Position numbers and translations under genes: made by a program. The notes under the pieces were generated by a model that had not been told where the DNA came from, searched no databases, and saw nothing but the letters and a program-made list of their open reading frames with translations. This document shows positions 42,984 to 50,964 of a DNA stretch of 64,000 nucleotides, in pieces. The DNA lies in contig NC_013385.1 in the NCBI RefSeq assembly GCF_000024605.1, positions 1,874,175 to 1,938,174 on the forward strand, in the 5' to 3' direction. The stretch comes from Ammonifex degensii KC4. GTDB taxonomy: Bacteria > Bacillota > Desulfotomaculia > Desulfotomaculales > Ammonificaceae. The first letter of the stretch is position 1; every line of letters starts with the position of its first letter.

Positions 42984-43622
42984 TTAGAGGTTCAAAGTGC
43001 AGGTGGCCACCACTTTTTCCCCTGAAGGCAGGGAGCAGTCGGTGATCACCAGCCAACACCCGCCCCAGGGAGAAAAGCTCAGGGCCGGGAGTTTTTTCTC
43101 CTCCTGCTCCCAGTAGCACCAGCCCCTCCCGTCCAGCCATACCCTGCCCTCTTCGTCGGTCTCCTGCCACACTTTCTCCCGGTACCAGGGAGCCAGTGTT
43201 AAAGCGCATTTCTGTCCGGCAAGAGGCCTTTCCCCCAAGCTCACACGCAGGCAGATAGGAGCACCTAGAAAACTGCCCTCGTGGAAAACAGGAGTTATAT
43301 ACAAAATACTTTCTTCTTTTCGCTCCTGCCACTCCCTCTCTTCCTCCACCACCAGGTAAGTCCAGGCGATGTACCGCACCCCATCCTGTAGAAGAGTCGC
43401 CCGCAGGCGGTAAATGCCCGTCTCGCCGGGCAGAAACCATACCACCCCTTGCTCGTCGTAAAGGGCCAGGTCTAGCTCCCGTGTGTGTCCGGAGGGGCCA
43501 GAAACCGTCACCTTTATCCCTTCGGCCACCGAGGTGAAAGGAAAAGCTTCGGTCAAAAGCTTTGTCTTAACTGCCTCTCCCAACAAATACTTTCTCCGGG
43601 TCAACTCCAGCCACAACACCAT
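42984..43622 (-). CDS. Unknown protein, probably two beta-sandwich domains
   Basis: A 212-residue protein I do not recognise. It begins without a signal peptide (MVLWLELTRRKYLLGEAV) and is rich in beta-type segments. Residues 30-90 resemble an Ig-like or macroglobulin-type domain (VTVSGPSGHTRELDLALYD, then GETGIYRLRATL). Residues 100-212 look like a second such domain ending in GGCWLVITDCSLPSG, faintly like DUF4198 proteins tied to metal uptake. It is 67 bases upstream of the chelatase gene on the same strand, so a metal-related partner role is possible. Coding use resembles its neighbours. Confidence 0.6.
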   Translation of the reverse strand: MVLWLELTRRKYLLGEAVKTKLLTEAFPFTSVAEGIKVTVSGPSGHTRELDLALYDEQGVVWFLPGETGIYRLRATLLQDGVRYIAWTYLVVEEEREWQERKEESILYITPVFHEGSFLGAPICLRVSLGERPLAGQKCALTLAPWYREKVWQETDEEGRVWLDGRGWCYWEQEEKKLPALSFSPWGGCWLVITDCSLPSGEKVVATCTLNL

Positions 43623-43652
43623 TTCTTCCCCCTTTTACCCCTGGAAACAAAA

Positions 43653-43682
43653 AAGGGCCACCTTCAAGCCTTCGTGGCCCTT
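43653..43682 (-). terminator. Terminator after DAHP synthase
   Basis: AAGGGCCAC and GTGGCCCTT form a perfect 9-bp stem with a 12-base loop, followed on the minus strand by TTTTGTTTCC. It lies 90 bases after the aroF stop and before the unknown gene. Confidence 0.82.
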
Positions 43683-43769
43683 CTTCCTCATCCCCTACCT
43701 TAACCTGCTGCCGGAAGTAGGGTAAAGAGTCGGAAGTTGAATGGCCGAAAATAACCGCCGAAACTCCGC

Positions 43770-44816
43770 TTACCTCGCCTGGCAGGAAAGCGATACCTGC
43801 GGAAGGGAATGCCTTCCCACCGCCAGAGCTACGCGGCGAAGCTCCTCCATGAGGCGGGAAAACTGAGCTGGGGTTAGGGACTGAGGGCCGTCGGAAAGGG
43901 CACGGGCCGGATCGGGGTGAACCTCGATCATAAGGCCGTCCGCTCCCGCTGCTACCGCCGCTCGGGCGAGGGGCAGAACCATCCGCTGGTTGCCGGTAGC
44001 GTGGCTGGGATCGACGATGATGGGCAGGTGCGAAAGCTCCTTCACCAGGGGAACCGCGCTTATGTCCAGCGTGTTCCGCAGGCTGGTCTCGTAGGTGCGG
44101 ATGCCCCGCTCGCAGAGAATTATCTGCTGGTTGCCAGTGGCAGCAATGTATTCGGCTGCTAGGAGCCACTCCTCCACTGTAGCCGCTAGGCCCCGCTTAA
44201 GCAAAACCGGCTTACCGGACTGCCCCACCTCCTGCAGCAACCGGAAGTTCTGCATGTTCCGCGCCCCTACCTGCAGAACGTCGGCATAACGCGCTACCAA
44301 CTCCACGTCCCGGGTATCTAGCACCTCGGTGACTACCGGCAGCCCGGTCACTTCCCGTGCTTGGGCCAGAAGTTTTAGGCCCTCCAACCCCAGTCCCTGG
44401 AACGAATAGGGAGAAGTGCGGGGCTTGAAAGCGCCTCCCCGGAGAAGGTGCGCCCCGGCCTCTTTCACCGCCTTGGCGGTAGTGAGGAGCTGCACCTCGC
44501 TTTCTACTGCGCAGGGTCCGGCGATCACCACCACCTCCGGCCCACCGATGACTACGTCCCCTACTCGGATGGTTGTCGTTTCCTCCTTTACTTCACGCGC
44601 TACGAGCTTGTAGGGGCGCAGCACGGGGACCACCCTTTCCACCCCGGGAAGGTTGGCTACCTGCTCCATGAGGTCATCCCGCCGATTGCCGACGGCTCCG
44701 ATGACCGTCCGCTCCACTCCCACGATGGGATGGGTAGCGAAGCCCAGCTCCCGCAAGCGCTCCTCTACCTGCCGTACTTCTTGAGGGGTAGCCCCTCGCC
44801 GCATCACTACGATCAA
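43770..44816 (-). CDS. aroF: 3-deoxy-7-phosphoheptulonate (DAHP) synthase with ACT-like N-domain
   Basis: First step of the shikimate pathway. The 348-residue enzyme has an N-terminal ferredoxin-like regulatory domain (1-75, [20 protein letters not shown]) as in the Thermotoga-type enzymes. The catalytic barrel follows: [14 protein letters not shown] near 94, [19 protein letters not shown] near 118, [12 protein letters not shown] near 230 and [15 protein letters not shown] near 265. The N-domain usually gives feedback control by Tyr or Phe. The start is TTG 44816 behind AAGGGGGG. A T-box in the leader adds control by uncharged tRNA. Confidence 0.94.
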   Translation of the reverse strand: MIVVMRRGATPQEVRQVEERLRELGFATHPIVGVERTVIGAVGNRRDDLMEQVANLPGVERVVPVLRPYKLVAREVKEETTTIRVGDVVIGGPEVVVIAGPCAVESEVQLLTTAKAVKEAGAHLLRGGAFKPRTSPYSFQGLGLEGLKLLAQAREVTGLPVVTEVLDTRDVELVARYADVLQVGARNMQNFRLLQEVGQSGKPVLLKRGLAATVEEWLLAAEYIAATGNQQIILCERGIRTYETSLRNTLDISAVPLVKELSHLPIIVDPSHATGNQRMVLPLARAAVAAGADGLMIEVHPDPARALSDGPQSLTPAQFSRLMEELRRVALAVGRHSLPQVSLSCQAR

Positions 44817-44835
44817 GCTCGAATCCCCCCTTAAA

Positions 44836-45160
44836 AATTTTTCCCGTCCCTAAGCTTAGGGACGGGAATTTTTTTCCCGCGGTACCACCCTAATTGGCCG
44901 CACAAGGCGACCCGGCTCTTTACAGGATACGGGAGAAGCGCTTTTATCTTCTCCGATATCCCCTCCCTTTTAACGGTGGGAGTTCCGGCCTAGACTACGC
45001 ACCCGGGAACTTTCTCCCGGGCTTCACCCGGCAGCTCCGGGGTGAACTTCACACCTGGCGGCTTTACCGGGCTCGCACCCTCCCCGGCTCGCTGGGAAAG
45101 CCTTTCCAGGGCTACTTTACCCCTTCCTCGCCTTTCACTCTAGAAAATTTTTACGCTGAA
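44836..45160 (-). promoter_or_regulatory. T-box riboswitch, phenylalanine specifier
   Basis: On the minus strand the leader of aroF has all main parts of a T-box. Stem I contains AGTA opposite GAA, flanked by CCTGG/CCAGG and GGGG/CCCC stems. The specifier loop then reads GAA-G-TTC-A, giving the Phe codon TTC at 45046-45044. The apical part shows GAGCCGGGGAGGGTGCGAGC. The T-box sequence AGGGTGGTACCGCG is at 44891-44878. A 12+12 palindrome terminator (44866-44843) with a T run follows. Uncharged tRNA-Phe would therefore raise DAHP synthase expression. Confidence 0.88.
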
Positions 45161-45163
45161 CTC

Positions 45164-45193
45164 AAAATACCACAACCGGAGGGCCCGGCGCAA
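45164..45193 (-). promoter_or_regulatory. Candidate promoter of the aroF T-box transcript
   Basis: TTGCGC (45193-45188) and TATTTT (45169-45164) on the minus strand are 18 bases apart. A start near 45157 fits the 5' end of T-box stem I. Confidence 0.5.
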
Positions 45194-45371
45194 GTCTCTC
45201 TGCTCTCGAAAATTCTGCTTTTAACTCCTGGTAGTTCTCCGGATGGATTCCGCCTCGACAAAAAATCCGACCAACCTCAGGAACTATCTCCTTTCTCCGC
45301 CGATACCCATCCCCCTTCTTGCCTTTCTGCTATCGCTAGAGTATCATGAGAACAACCCAGCAACGAAGGGG

Positions 45372-45572
45372 ATGGCTAGGATGTTCAAGAAGTGTCCAGG
45401 AAGTTCCTCACTTCGCACCCCGGAGCTTAAGATCAAAAAGTGCCCGGAGTGCGGCAGCGAGATAGAGATCTTCTCCACTGACCTCAAAGCCAGCTGCGAA
45501 CAGTGCGGTTTCACCGTCTACAACGATCTGCAGTCCTTTCAACAGCTACCGTATTTCCCTAAACAATTCTGA
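45372..45572 (+). CDS. Small zinc-ribbon protein of unknown role
   Basis: A 66-residue protein with two knuckles, CPECGSEIEIF and CEQCGFTVYN, that together would bind one zinc. The N-terminus MARMFKKCPGSSSLRTPEL recalls short conserved proteins in clostridia. The open frame reaches further upstream, but ATG 45372 has AAGGGG just before it. It lies on the plus strand, divergent from the aroF T-box, and directly before the TnpB-like gene. Function unknown. Confidence 0.65.
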   Translation: MARMFKKCPGSSSLRTPELKIKKCPECGSEIEIFSTDLKASCEQCGFTVYNDLQSFQQLPYFPKQF

Positions 45573-45655
45573 GCATCCTTTATCTTCTTCAACAGTTGCG
45601 CTCCCTAGCATGTCCTGGTAGAATCGACTTCGTCAGGGGAAACTTTGGCCTTCAG

Positions 45656-47146
45656 GTGAGAGTCTTGAAGTTCAAGACCAGGAAGCCCGCCGACATGATA
45701 ACCGTGCCCGGCCGGATATACCCGGATGAGACGGCAAAGGAAAGGCTCATCTCCTTCATGCGCCGGTTCCAGGCGGCAAAGCGCACCGCCTACCAGGCGC
45801 TGAGACGGGGAAAGGAACCGGAAGAAATCGTCAAGGACCTCTACCGGAAGTTCTTCCCCAACGCCCGCTGGTGCCAGTGGGCGCTGGAAGACGCAAAGGC
45901 CACCATCGAAAGTCAAAAGGAACAGGTCAAGATGCACGTCTCGGACCTGGAGGCCAAGATAGAGAAGTCCGAGGAGAAGCTCAAGCGCACCAAAAACGAA
46001 CTTCACCGCCAGGGGATACTGGCCCGCGTCGCGAGGCTGCGCGCGAAGCTGGAGTACTGGAAGGGTTTCCTGGAACGGGACGAAGTCCCTCCCGCCGTCT
46101 TCGGCGGGAAGAAAAACCTGCTGCTCCTCCAGGAAGGGAAGCTCTCCAAGGAGGAGTGGCGGGAGCTGAGGTCCAACGCCTTCTACTCCGTGGGCCAGGC
46201 CAACCAAAAGGGGCTGGAGAGCCAGTACGGCAACGCCAACACGGAAATCGTGTACGACGAGGCAACAGACTCCTTCCGGCTCAACGTGTACGTACCGCCG
46301 GAGCCAGGGGACGAGAGCGGCAGGCCGAGGCGGGACGAAGACTGGGTCTCCGTGCCCCTGGAGATTCCTGCCTGCTACCGGGACCTTCTCCTCCGTTGCC
46401 TGGCCGGGGGCGGGCCGTACTCGGTGCGGGTAGTGCGGAAGGCGGGCAGGTTCGACTGTCTCGTTTCCTTTTCCCTGCAGGACGAAGCGGAAGTGGACAG
46501 GACCTCCCTCATGGCCGGGATGGACTTGAACCCCGACGTGGTGGCGGTGACCGTCGTCCTGCCGGACGGGAACTTCAAGGTCTCCCGCTGTTTCTGGTGC
46601 CACGACCTGGTCCACGCTTCGCGCGAGAAGCGGGAGTGGATCGCGGGCAACCTGGCCAAAGAGGTGGCCAACTGGCTGGAGTCCCTGGGCGTGAAGCAGG
46701 CTGCCTTAGAGGAGCTTTCCTTTGCCCAGGACCACGACACCGACAGGGCGTTCAACCGGATCACGCACAACTTCTGCAAGAAGCTCCTCTTCAACCGCAT
46801 CGTCGTGGCTTTAAGGAAGCGCGGCATCGCGGTGTTCATCGTGCCCGCCCACTTCACTTCGCTCATAGGCTTCTTCAAGTACTCTGAGACTTACGGGCTT
46901 AACACCCACCAGGCGGCGGCTCTAGTCGTGGCGCGCCGGGCGCTGGGCTTTAAAGAAAAAGTGCCGAAGGCCCTCGTCCAGAAGCTTCTCGGGCGTTCGC
47001 CGATGGAAGGATGGACGCACTGGAAGCTCTGGGGCAGGCTCTTTGGCGTGCTCAGGGCAGCCCGGAAGAAGGTCTCCCGCTACTTCAACACCAGAGCCTT
47101 CACTCCTTCCGCCTGGCTGGAGCACATCTTCGCCAGGGCGGGCTAA
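45656..47146 (+). CDS. TnpB-like RNA-guided nuclease homologue, atypical
   Basis: About 496 residues, longer than the usual 400. Residues near 60-140 form a charged coiled coil (DLEAKIEKSEEKLKRTK). RuvC motif I reads AGMDLNPDVVAV and motif II ALEELSFAQDHD. Motif III reads YGLNTHQAAALVVARRALG: where TnpB has DxNAA, this protein has His, or Asn two residues earlier. The C4 zinc ribbon usually found between motifs II and III is absent. Family TnpB proteins cut DNA using an RNA made from the 3' end of their element; activity here is uncertain. GTG 45656 is the likely start; the frame opens 20 codons earlier. Confidence 0.75.
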   Translation: MRVLKFKTRKPADMITVPGRIYPDETAKERLISFMRRFQAAKRTAYQALRRGKEPEEIVKDLYRKFFPNARWCQWALEDAKATIESQKEQVKMHVSDLEAKIEKSEEKLKRTKNELHRQGILARVARLRAKLEYWKGFLERDEVPPAVFGGKKNLLLLQEGKLSKEEWRELRSNAFYSVGQANQKGLESQYGNANTEIVYDEATDSFRLNVYVPPEPGDESGRPRRDEDWVSVPLEIPACYRDLLLRCLAGGGPYSVRVVRKAGRFDCLVSFSLQDEAEVDRTSLMAGMDLNPDVVAVTVVLPDGNFKVSRCFWCHDLVHASREKREWIAGNLAKEVANWLESLGVKQAALEELSFAQDHDTDRAFNRITHNFCKKLLFNRIVVALRKRGIAVFIVPAHFTSLIGFFKYSETYGLNTHQAAALVVARRALGFKEKVPKALVQKLLGRSPMEGWTHWKLWGRLFGVLRAARKKVSRYFNTRAFTPSAWLEHIFARAG

Positions 47147-47516
47147 AGTCCGTTTTCTTTAAGCCTGCCGTCCTTCCCTGCCGGGGCTGCCCGGGGTTCC
47201 GGCAACACCTGGCGGTGGGGGTAAAGGGGCGGCGGGTAGGTGGGGTAACTCCCCCTCCCGGTACGTGCCCGGGGGCGGGTGCCGCCTGCGGGGACTTCCC
47301 CGTAGCCCACAGACGTGGGACCCGCCTGAGGGACGGAAAACGCCGGGATGCGGCCCGACAGCCGTGGGCCCGAGACCGGGAAGATGTGGGCCTTCCCCGT
47401 GAGGGGATGCCGGGCCGGCCAGACGGTGACGGAGGTAGCCGTCGGCAGGAGCCAAAAGCCCCTGTCTGCACAGTGAGTACCTGGGCGGGCTAAGCAAAAT
47501 ATATGCCTGCTTAGCC
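47147..47516 (+). ncRNA. Candidate structured RNA 3' of tnpB (omega-RNA-like)
   Basis: No gene occurs here, yet about 370 bases are very GC-rich and full of short perfect stems: CGGGG-ACTT-CCCCG (47290-47302), CCCAC-AGAC-GTGGG (47306-47319), GGCCC/GGGCC (47352-47370), GGGAAG/CTTCCC (47378-47397), CCCC-GTGA-GGGG (47395-47406, alternative), GACGG/CCGTC (47422-47443) and GGCTAAGCA/TGCTTAGCC (47488-47516). TnpB guide RNAs are encoded at this place, running from the gene end into the right end of the element. The folding is my reading by eye. Confidence 0.6.
47488..47516 (+). repeat. Perfect 9-bp inverted repeat, possible element right end
   Basis: GGCTAAGCA and TGCTTAGCC flank an 11-base AT-rich loop. 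There is no T run after it, so it is not a normal terminator. Subterminal hairpins of this sort mark IS200/IS605 ends. The last stem bases are partly repeated just after it (TTGCTTAGGG). Confidence 0.6.
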
Positions 47517-47644
47517 TTGCTTAGGGAAAATTGACCTCTAGGGGAAGAGCTTTATCAAAAGTTGAAAGAGTACAGGGCGGAAAAGCCGCCAGAGTTCTCC
47601 TAGCGGCCGGCTTTGACCCCTCAATCTCAATCATAAAAAGCTGG

Positions 47645-47673
47645 TTGCCCAGCGGCCGGCTCCGGAGTATAAT
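47645..47673 (+). promoter_or_regulatory. Promoter of tRNA-Arg
   Basis: TTGCCC (47645-47650) and a perfect TATAAT (47668-47673) are 17 bases apart, with the tRNA starting 15 bases downstream. The upstream 170 bases after the TnpB region hold no gene; AGCGGCCGGCT occurs twice there (47603 and 47651). Confidence 0.75.
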
Positions 47674-47688
47674 TAGAAGTGAGGTTGA

Positions 47689-47767
47689 GCGCCCGTAGCT
47701 CAGTGGATAGAGCGCTGGCCTCCGGAGCCAGGTCTTTGCGCAGGTTCGACTCCTGCCGGGCGCACCA
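47689..47767 (+). tRNA. tRNA-Arg (anticodon CCG)
   Basis: A full cloverleaf of 79 bases including an encoded CCA end. Acceptor stem GCGCCCG/CGGGCGC, D arm GTAGCTCAGTGGATAGAGC, anticodon arm CTGGC-CTCCGGA-GCCAG with anticodon CCG (reads codon CGG), and T arm GCAGG-TTCGACT-CCTGC. It is expressed from its own promoter, in the plus-strand accessory patch. Confidence 0.95.
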
Positions 47768-47780
47768 AGAGAGAATAAAA

Positions 47781-47804
47781 GGTCCGTGTTTTCAAACACG
47801 GACC
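47781..47804. terminator. Bidirectional terminator hairpin next to the intron
   Basis: GGTCCGTGT and ACACGGACC form a perfect stem with a short loop. On the plus strand it follows tRNA-Arg; on the minus strand it is followed by TTTTATTCTC and would have ended the methyltransferase transcript before the intron arrived. The group II intron starts 9 bases after it, the known preference of class C introns. Confidence 0.8.
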
Positions 47805-47813
47805 TTAAGTTTT

Positions 47814-49699
47814 GTGTGCCCGGCATGGGCGTTGTCTATAGGGTGAAAGTCCCGAACGACGAAGGTGGCGGTAGTCGTTAGCTTAAGGCAAGGGTGTCCG
47901 CCGCGAGGCGGAATCCGAAGGAAGCCGGCGGCAAACCTCCGGCCCGAGGACCACGAACCCCAGGCGAGGCTAGCGGCAGCTGGATGAGCTTGCAAAACAA
48001 AGCGAAGTCCTGGCCACCGAAGGCTGCCGAGAGTAGATGGGGCGGGTAGATGGAGGGAAAGACAGCGCCCTTACCCGGGGAGGCCTGCCGGACAAGCCGG
48101 GTTATCCGGCAACCTGTACCGAGAGGTGCGGCTGAACCGGCAGGAGTCAGCAGACGCCATAGTACTCCCTTTTAAGATGTCAAAGGGGGGAAGGGCCGAA
48201 CATGAGGAGCGGGGAGCCCATGGAAGGTTCGCGGAGGGAGCAACGACAGCCGAAAATCCCGGCAGGGAGCTGCCCACAGGAGGAAGCGGTGAATCCGCGG
48301 GGAACTGTGGGAGTGCCGAGCACCCTCCCGGCACCGATGGAGCAACTCGGCGGAGACCCACGGTACTGCCTGATGGAACAGGTAGTCGAGCGGGCCAACA
48401 TGACGAAGGCCCTGCGCCGAGTGGAGCGGAACGGAGGCGCAGCCGGAGTGGATGGGATGGAGCCAGAAGCCCTACGCTCCTACCTGAAAGAACACTGGCC
48501 GCGCATCAAGGAAGAACTGCTCGCGGGGACCTACCGGCCCATGCCGGTGCGCCGGGTCGAAATCCCGAAACCCGGTGGCGGCGTGCGGCTGTTGGGCATC
48601 CCCACGGTGCTGGACCGCCTGATCCAGCAGGCCCTGCTTCAGGTACTGACACCCATCTTTGACCCCGGGTTTTCCCCACACAGCTACGACTTCCGCCCGG
48701 GGCGCAGCGCCCACCAGGCGGTGGAGCAAGCCCGCAGGTACGTGGCCCAGGGCTACCGGCACGTGGTGGACCTCGACCTGGCACAATTCTTCGACCGCGT
48801 CAACCATGACCTCCTGATGGCCAGGGTGGCGCGGAAGGTGAAGGACAAGCGGGTACTCAAGTTAATACGGGCCTACCTTCAGGCCGGAGTCATGATTAAT
48901 GGCTGCTGCGTACGCACGGAGGAGGGCACCCCGCAGGGAGGGCCGCTGAGCCCGCTTCTGGCCAATATCATTCTGGACGACCTGGACAAAGAACTGGAGC
49001 GGCGCGGCCACAAGTTCGTAAGGTACGCCGATGACAGCAACGTTTACGTAAGAAGCTGCCGCGCCGGCCAGCGGGTGTTCGAGAGCCTGAAGCGCTTCCT
49101 GGAGCAACGGCTCAAGCTACGGATAAACGAGGAAAAGAGCGCCGTGGACTACGCCTGGCGGCGCGGAATCCTCGGCTTTTCCTTCACCTGGGAAAAGGAG
49201 CCGCGCATCCGGCTGGCACCCCAGACGGTGAAGCGGTTCAAGCAGCGCATCCGCTGGCTCACCAAGCGCAGCCGCAGTGTGAATATGGCCGAGCGTCTGG
49301 CGCGCCTCAACGAATACCTCAAGGGATGGATGGGCTACTTTCGGCTGATAGAGACCCCCAGCACACTGCAGGCCCTGGACGAGTGGATACGGCGGCGACT
49401 GCGCATGTGTCTGTTGAAGCAATGGAAGCGGCCCCGCACCAGACGACGCAACCTGGTGGCCCTGGGCATTCCTGAGGACTGGGCGCGCCACATTAGCGGT
49501 TCGCGCAAAGGCTGCTGGCGGCTGGCGAACACGCCCCAGGTGAACAAAGCCCTTGGCCTTGCCTACTGGCGCAGCCAAGGGCTGGTTAGCTTGGTCGACC
49601 GGTACCGTGAACTTCGTAGTGCCTCATGAACCGCCGTATACCGAACGGTACGTACGGTGGTGTGAGAGGACGGGGGTTAGCCGCCCCCTCCTACTCGAT
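47814..49699 (+). mobile_element. Group II intron (class C type), complete with reverse transcriptase
   Basis: The 5' end GTGTGCCCGGCATGGGCG matches the GUGYG intron start, followed by structured domain I and an encoded reverse transcriptase. Domain V lies near 49628-49662 (GAACCGCCGTATACCGAACG and onward), and domain VI, with its branch-point A, ends at CTACTCGAT at 49699. Length 1886 bases. Insertion 9 bases after a terminator hairpin, and a maturase without an endonuclease domain, both point to class C. The borders rest on recognition of the consensus ends. Confidence 0.85.
48202..49629 (+). CDS. ltrA: Group II intron reverse transcriptase/maturase
   Basis: A 475-residue intron-encoded protein. 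The reverse transcriptase domain has GAAGVDGMEPEAL near residue 80, SHYDF-type motif HSYDFRPGRSAHQAVEQA near 160, VVDLDLAQFFDRVNHDLL near 190, GTPQGGPLSPLLANI near 247 and the catalytic FVRYADDSNVYV near 275. The maturase (GIIM) domain follows near 365-410 (YLKGWMGYFRLIETP). No HNH endonuclease follows. It lies wholly inside the intron and should assist splicing and retrohoming. It appears intact. Confidence 0.93.
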   Translation: MRSGEPMEGSRREQRQPKIPAGSCPQEEAVNPRGTVGVPSTLPAPMEQLGGDPRYCLMEQVVERANMTKALRRVERNGGAAGVDGMEPEALRSYLKEHWPRIKEELLAGTYRPMPVRRVEIPKPGGGVRLLGIPTVLDRLIQQALLQVLTPIFDPGFSPHSYDFRPGRSAHQAVEQARRYVAQGYRHVVDLDLAQFFDRVNHDLLMARVARKVKDKRVLKLIRAYLQAGVMINGCCVRTEEGTPQGGPLSPLLANIILDDLDKELERRGHKFVRYADDSNVYVRSCRAGQRVFESLKRFLEQRLKLRINEEKSAVDYAWRRGILGFSFTWEKEPRIRLAPQTVKRFKQRIRWLTKRSRSVNMAERLARLNEYLKGWMGYFRLIETPSTLQALDEWIRRRLRMCLLKQWKRPRTRRRNLVALGIPEDWARHISGSRKGCWRLANTPQVNKALGLAYWRSQGLVSLVDRYRELRSAS

Positions 49700-50590
49700 T
49701 TGCGGCGGGAAGTATACTTCTTTTACCCGCCAAAACATTATTCCTCTGCAGAAGCAGCGTTTCCAGCGGTAGGTCTCCCCGAAAGAGCGCTCCCGCACGT
49801 ATCGTTCGATGGTCTCCTTTACCTCCGGCGTTATATCCAAGTACTGCCAGAAGAAACGTTCCAACTCCTCAATCACCTGTTCCACCGGGATTGCTTCTTC
49901 CCGAATCTCGGTGCTGAAGCGCAAGATGGGACGGTAGCCAGATGTGTAGAGGTAAAGAAAAGGAAAGATGATATCGGAGGGGCTCCCGCCAATATCCTCC
50001 TGAAAGAAGTACCGCCATAGCTCCTCATGCGCTCGATCCCACCGGGGACCGGCAAAGGCGCAGTAAAGGCAGCACTCGCGCGAAGCCTCCATGAATTTTA
50101 AAAAAGTGGCCGGGTCGTTCACCCCTGGCGTCATGGAAGCTAAGACCAGGTCGAAGCGCTCCCGCCAGCCCTCCCGGTCAAGGTCCACTTCCTGCCAGGT
50201 GCTCCTGACGCAGGTTATAGGCAAATTCTCCTGTCGGGCCTGCTCCTCCAGGAACCTCAACATCTCTCTGGAGGGTTCGAGGGCGGTGACCTCCATTCCC
50301 TCCCGCGCCAGCACTAGGGCAAACGTCCCGGGTCCGGCGCCTATGTCCAGGACCCGCATGCCCGGCCGCAGAGCTCCCTCCTGGCGGAGTACATCTAAAA
50401 CCTCCTGCTGTCTTTTTCTCCCTCTTTCCCCCATCACGTGGCGGGCAAAAGAAGGAGCCCTCTGATCCCATAAAGCTATTAGCTCTTCTTCGCTCCGCTT
50501 CCGCCGCCGGCTAAGCGGGCTTTCCCTACGCGTCTTCTCCCAAAGGTTAAGCCAGAACTCCGGCTCGGCCAGCTCCCCTATCAACCGCAA
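49691..50590 (-). CDS. Class I SAM-dependent methyltransferase, 3' end altered by the intron
   Basis: A 299-residue methyltransferase of unknown substrate. The SAM fold reads MRVLDIGAGPGTFALVLAREG near residue 78, split here as MRVLDIGAGPGTFA, with VTALEPSREMLRFL near 100 and DLVLASMTPGVND near 145. The N-terminal 50 residues are basic and helical. Its stop codon (TAG, 49693-49691) is supplied by the last bases of the group II intron. Without the intron the frame would run about six codons further into the terminator hairpin. So the last three residues are intron-encoded, probably harmless. Confidence 0.8.
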   Translation of the reverse strand: MRLIGELAEPEFWLNLWEKTRRESPLSRRRKRSEEELIALWDQRAPSFARHVMGERGRKRQQEVLDVLRQEGALRPGMRVLDIGAGPGTFALVLAREGMEVTALEPSREMLRFLEEQARQENLPITCVRSTWQEVDLDREGWRERFDLVLASMTPGVNDPATFLKFMEASRECCLYCAFAGPRWDRAHEELWRYFFQEDIGGSPSDIIFPFLYLYTSGYRPILRFSTEIREEAIPVEQVIEELERFFWQYLDITPEVKETIERYVRERSFGETYRWKRCFCRGIMFWRVKEVYFPPQIE

Positions 50591-50593
50591 GGG

Positions 50594-50914
50594 CTAACTC
50601 CCCTTTCCCCCGGTCTCCCGCGCTTCCTTGGCTTCTTCCTGCGAGGCAGCCTTTATCTGAGAGAGTTGGCGCGAGAGGTGGAGATTCTGGGCCCTTAGCT
50701 CCCTTATTTCCCGGCTCCGCCGCCACTCCCTCCCTACCCCCAGGATGAAGACCACCAGAGCCCCGGCTACCGCCGCCCCTAGGATTACCAGCACCAGGGA
50801 AACGTTGGAGAAACGCCAGCCGAGGAAGCGGATGTCTACCGGCACCGCATTCTGCACCGCAAAGATGGCCACCAGCAGGGCGAAAACCAGGGCTAAAAGG
50901 AAGACCAGTTGCAT
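50594..50914 (-). CDS. LapA-domain small membrane protein (DUF1049)
   Basis: A 106-residue protein with two membrane helices (LVFLLALVFALLVAIFAVQN and VSLVLVILGAAVAGALVVFI) joined by AVPVDIRFLGWRFSN, the usual LapA-domain linker, and a charged coiled C-terminal tail (LRAQNLHLSRQLSQIKA). Function is poorly known; relatives include lipopolysaccharide assembly protein A of Gram-negatives. It ends 3 bases before the methyltransferase start and is divergent from the nitrilase gene. Confidence 0.82.
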   Translation of the reverse strand: MQLVFLLALVFALLVAIFAVQNAVPVDIRFLGWRFSNVSLVLVILGAAVAGALVVFILGVGREWRRSREIRELRAQNLHLSRQLSQIKAASQEEAKEARETGGKGS

Positions 50915-50964
50915 TACTCCCTCTCCCCTTCACTACAAGCACCTTACCGGCTTAAAATAAAAGC

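Larger units (their letters stand above)
45573..47520 (+). mobile_element. Candidate solitary TnpB element (IS200/IS605-like, no TnpA)
   Basis: A TnpB-like gene followed by about 370 bases of GC-rich, hairpin-dense sequence that ends in a 9-bp inverted repeat (47488-47516), as IS200/IS605 right ends do. No Y1 transposase gene is present, and I cannot define the left end, so both borders are estimates. The whole unit is on the plus strand inside a mostly minus-strand region. Confidence 0.5.

Noticed and set aside
45605-46615. A 336-codon frame antisense to the TnpB gene
   Set aside because: It is the shadow of a GC-rich gene; its product shows no motif, while the plus-strand frame has RuvC motifs.
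47488-47516. The 9-bp inverted repeat as a plain terminator
   Set aside because: No T run follows it on either strand; its place at the end of a TnpB unit fits an element end better.
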